Assembly: GCA_963573305.1 (NCBI GenBank)
Contig: OY754335.1
Coordinates: 52,473,985-52,537,984, forward strand
Length of the DNA: 64,000 bases
Reading direction: 5' to 3'
From: Pyrrhosoma nymphula
Lineage: Eukaryota > Arthropoda > Insecta > Odonata > Coenagrionidae
In this document: in pieces, positions 60,401 through 64,000 of the stretch
Layout: each line of letters starts with the position of its first letter
How positions within the stretch are numbered: position 1 is the first letter of the stretch
The notes under the pieces: model-generated
The model's input: only the letters and a program-made list of their open reading frames with translations
Told to the model about the DNA's origin: nothing
Databases searched by the model: none
Translations under genes and position numbers: made by a program

Positions 60401-61213
60401 CTTAGTCTACCTCTACCAAATTACAGAAATGACTTCAGTTGTCGGTCGTCCCCCGAAATATCCAACCAACTGTACGTACGTACAAATCATCAAATATTGC
60501 AGACCATATGAAAATCTGTATTTAATTCAATAGTTATTGCACTTAGAAATAGTCTGTTTCTTGCCAACTTTTAAGAAGCCTCCTTATCGTCAGCTACTCA
60601 CAGTTTTCGAGATGGAGCCTTAAATTCTTCGTAATTTTCCTTCTGGTAAAAATTTTTTGTCATCACATTTTAAATTTAAATTAAACGGAAAAAATCATTT
60701 CGGCTGAATATTTAGCTAATTTCATGTCCTCTCCAGTGAAATTAGTAGCAACCGAGCGAAATACATTGTAATTCAACGAAAAGGAAGTAAAACCAGTCTT
60801 CGAATTATTTTTATTTGCTCAAAGCATCTTTGCACTCAAGCTCGGCTGGATTTCAATGTTATACAGATATTTAAATGGAAAAAATCTTCATATCATAATA
60901 CCTTACTCCAAATAAATCACATTAATGTTCATGCAAGAAATTCAAGATATTCTGTTTTAAAATAGCTTCAAAACATTTACCCAACTCCACCGAAGTGAAT
61001 TGAATTAAACTTGTCTATTCATGAAACGATCTTCAAAAGCTTATTGATAACCAGCATTTTTTTAAGTGGACGGTGGAGGTCTTTCAATAATTCTCAATCC
61101 ACGATGAACCATAAATGTTAATATGACGTTCATAATAACATTTACTATCATCTCTAAAACGCCGAAGTCAACAGCGTCCGGCGTGATGTAGTGGAACTGC
61201 ATTAGCAAAAATT
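60401..61213. other. No gene seen
   Basis: AT-rich; no inverted repeat or convincing frame. Confidence 0.5.
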
Positions 61214-61488
61214 TAAGTAATCGATATAGTACTGTCCACTTTATTTTAAATTGTCAAAACGTGTTTCGACTTTTTGTACATAGCCATCTTCAGGTACAAT
61301 GTTCAAATTCCAGTTTGAAGTGGGTATTTAAACATCAGTTTCCTCCCCCACCTTTCCGTTGAAAATTATGTATAAATACCCACTTCAAACTGGAATTTTA
61401 ACATTGTAACTGAAGATGGCTAAGTAAAAAAACCGAAACACGTGTTGATAATTAAAAATAAAGTGGAGAGTACTCTATCGATTACTTT
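61214..61488. mobile_element. 275-bp palindromic MITE
   Basis: The outer arms AAGTAATCGATATAGTACTG and the complement AAGTAATCGATAGAGTACTC pair. Inner words CACTTTATTTT, CGTGTTTCG, AGCCATCTTCAG and TTCCAGTTTGAAGTGGGTAT also pair in reverse order around a central C-rich loop (TTTCCTCCCCCACCTTTCC). Arms about 120 bp. Non-coding. Confidence 0.7.
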
Positions 61489-62773
61489 CATTTTTTATCT
61501 CTAAAACATATTCGTTTGATAGAAGAAATTAACACAATTAATTACTTAGGCAGCAGCTAAACTGTAGCTAAGTATGCCATAAAAGAACTATGTAAAATCA
61601 CCAATGGTAGTTTGATTCTCAATCCACTATAACCCAATAAAATGACAGAATGAACTTTTTGCTCAAATAATGGGCACATAGTTCATTAAGTGCCGTCTTC
61701 CATAGTCTACAAAAATGACACCATACGATCGTGTATGACGATGGGCAAATAAAACTTTACTCGTTATCCACAGCTAAAGTCTCGAGAATAAGGTCAACTC
61801 TTAAGTTTTCCATCTGATTTTACGAAATGACAGGGAGGGAAACAATAATAACCGGTATAGAAAATGCATAAATAAGTAAATATTTGAAAACCTGACGGCA
61901 TAAAAAAGTGGGCTATAAAACTCTTAGAGCCAAATTGAAAATACTGTGGGCCTATTAGCTACTACACTCTGTTGTCTCATCTTTCTCTCATCAAGATGTT
62001 TTAAAGTAGGTCATTACAGCAATAGGCATGTCGTAATTGATTACTTTAAACTCAAAAGGACTAGGACTGAATAATCGCATACGATCTCGGCACCTGGATT
62101 AAGTTAATCTAATTACTCTTTGCATTACAGAATGATACCCTGAAAAGCGCCACAGATCCAACCAATTCACTTCGAAGTTATTTCCCCAAAAAATCTAATA
62201 ACTACGTTAATCTCATAGATTTGTTGGCGACAAACGGTCTTTTTCAAATACTTGATAATAAAGATTGTCTTTGGCGATGTCATAATATTCCAACAGCGTA
62301 AGGTATTTACTTGTTACATTTCAAAGCATTCGTGTTTTAAAAGCTATTAACAATTACAAAATGTCTAAACTATAGACGACTTATTTTACATTTAACATAT
62401 TTTTGTACTTCCGGAAAAAACTCCGACGATGCGGCGGAAAGCCATCAAATTCCTTCATATGTTTTTCTCGAGTTTTCTTGATACACACAGCAACCTTTTC
62501 CAATAAGGCAACATCTGGCAACTTATTGAAGCTTACGTTCCATTACATGGAGGCGTGTGGTGCGTTTTTTTTTTATTCTCAAGGGAAACAGAAGCTGAGG
62601 GGGACGAGAAATAAAGACATGGGATCGAGAAGTGAAAAAAGGATAAAGGCAGGCAGGATAGCATATCCCAAAATCAAATACATTCCCACACTAGACGCCG
62701 CAACTCACGTGCTTCTCGGAGTGATAGTTGTACCCTAACTCTCGTCTGCACGCATTTTCGAGCGTAAAGGTAT
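61489..62773. other. No gene seen
   Basis: AT-rich. A plus frame at 62403-62738 (111 codons) is basic and unrecognised, with no splice or family support. Confidence 0.4.
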
Positions 62774-63002
62774 GGATACACTGGCATGTTTATTACGCAA
62801 GTCACTTGCAGCTAGCGACTTTCGACGTGCATTGCAGGTGTAAATGGCTCAGCAAGTCAGCTTGCAGAAGTTTTAAAAGTTTTGGCATGTCGCTGGCAGA
62901 AACGTATTGTTGCCAGGGTAAACGGCTACTTTATTCGTGAGTAAAATCTCCCACAATGTCTTGTGGAAGAAACTAGCGGCAGTAACTTGCCAGTTTAAAC
63001 CC
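62774..63002. mobile_element. MITE with ACTGGCAAG-type ends, copy 2
   Basis: Ends GGATACACTGG and CCAGTTTAAACC. Subterminal GCAAGTCACTTGC at the left and GGCAGTAACTTGCC at the right. It is inverted relative to the copy at 16942-17189. The tandem array begins within about 80 bp of its right end. Confidence 0.65.
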
Positions 63003-63075
63003 ACCATAAGATTAATAACTTCGCCAAAAGGTACCTTACATTTGTGTGAGATTTATAAGGTGGAGTATTTGTTTA

Positions 63076-64000
63076 AGAGTTTCTAGTTAAAAAAACTAGT
63101 TACAAAATAAACCACCTCGTATTCTAGTTGGTTCTCTCTAGCCAACAATATCATAGCACACCTTCAATCGCCTCCTAGCTTATAAGAGAAACTGCTGGTA
63201 CGGCCATCAAAAGGACATAAAGTATGTTCATCCACAAATATCTCATTGGCATATGTTCCCCAGTAGCAATGTCTTCATTAAGTACATTTTTCCTCGATCT
63301 TTCTTTCATGAAACGTTCTTATTAGATAACATCAGTCTCTCAATGAGAAAATAATCAATGAAAAGTCTTAGATATAAGTGTTATAGGTATGAGATTCTAG
63401 TTAAAATACTAGTTACATCAACAACCGCCGCGTATTCTAGTTGGTTCTATCTAGCCAACAATATCATCGCACACCTTCAATCGCCTCTTATCTTATAATA
63501 CAAACTGCTGGTACGGCCATCAAACCGACAGCATGTAATTTCATCTACAAATATCTCTTTCTTATATTCTTGAGTGGTAGTGGTAGAGAGTCTTCGTTAA
63601 TGGCATTGATCCTCATTATTTCAAGTAAAATTCTTATCTGATAAAATCAGTCTTTTGAAAGGGAAAATAATCAATGAAAAGTCTTAGATTTAGGTGTTAC
63701 AGGTATGAATTTCTGGTTAAAAAACTAGTTTCATCATAAACCGCCTCTTATTCTATTTTCTTCCATATTTCCAACTATAGATTCGTACTTCTTCAATCGC
63801 CTCTTAGCATATAAGACATACTGGTGGTACAGCCGTCAAACCGACAGCACATAATTTTATCAAACTAATACATCTTGCGTATATTCTCGAAAGCCAATGT
63901 CTTAGTTTATGGCATTGATCCTCTTTCTTTCGTGAAACATTCTTATCAGATAACATATCAGATATCATTCTTATCACAAATCTCTTCAACAATGAAAAGT
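63076..64000 (+). repeat. Tandem repeat (satellite-like), period about 315 bp
   Basis: Three consecutive units are marked by TTCTAGTT/TTCTGGTT at 63081, 63395 and 63711. Each is followed in order by ACTAGTT, TATTCTAGTTGGTTCT (Ttcttcc variant in unit 3), CTTCAATCGCCTC, CTG(C/G)TGGTAC(G/A)GCC and ATAATCAATGAAAAGTCTTAG. The third unit reaches AATGAAAAGT at the window end, so the array continues beyond it. Units differ by point changes and small indels. Small frames inside are incidental. Confidence 0.85.

Noticed and set aside
63076..64000. CRISPR array at the right edge
   Set aside because: Units are about 315 bp of continuous similar sequence, not short repeats with unique spacers, and the context is eukaryotic.

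Overview
The window looks like animal nuclear DNA, most likely an arthropod and probably an insect. It is AT-rich, has no long open frames or operons, and is packed with short inverted-repeat DNA transposons, tRNA-derived SINEs, LINE remnants and tandem repeats. The organism assignment is inference from repeat style; no diagnostic host gene was recognised. Most of the 64 kb is intergenic or intronic. Layout: (1) 0-6.6 kb holds the best host-gene candidate, a GC-rich first coding exon on the minus strand (4933 down to 4785) with a splice donor. It sits beside a CpG-rich, strongly strand-asymmetric region (about 5.4-6.6 kb) that looks like a promoter or 5'UTR. (2) 6.6-17.2 kb has a 179-bp palindrome, SINEs, a 560-bp foldback, diverged direct repeats and a MITE. 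(3) 20.8-25.3 kb has two further candidate minus-strand exons (20805-20946 and 25172-25258). Between them lies a 3.1-kb transposon relic (21179-24294) whose ends are CACAATG and CACAGTG and whose broken protein resembles the RAG1/Transib transposase family. (4) 26.2-33.0 kb is a cluster of DNA elements: a 142-bp palindrome, a 1.3-kb CAGGGTGGC-ended element, a 2.5-kb TTAA-flanked element with arms of about 715 bp, and a hAT-type element with a perfect 8-bp target duplication. (5) 33-49.7 kb has a LINE-like tail, a GC-rich island, a 1.58-kb element with GGGCGCATTCAGGGG ends, a 450-bp foldback, SINEs, a Helitron-like end and a Harbinger-type MITE with TTA duplications. (6) 50-64 kb has two protein-like open frames of unknown origin, SINEs with a duplicated body, the C-terminal end of an RTE-like LINE, another palindrome, a second copy of the 17-kb MITE, and a tandem repeat with a period near 315 bp that runs off the right edge. 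No intact gene is contained in the window. The candidate exons would belong to genes extending beyond or across it, and splicing cannot be confirmed without transcripts. The most notable item is the RAG1-like transposon relic: the catalytic core is deleted, the apparent catalytic Glu is replaced, and the ends are RSS-like with equal 22-nt spacers.
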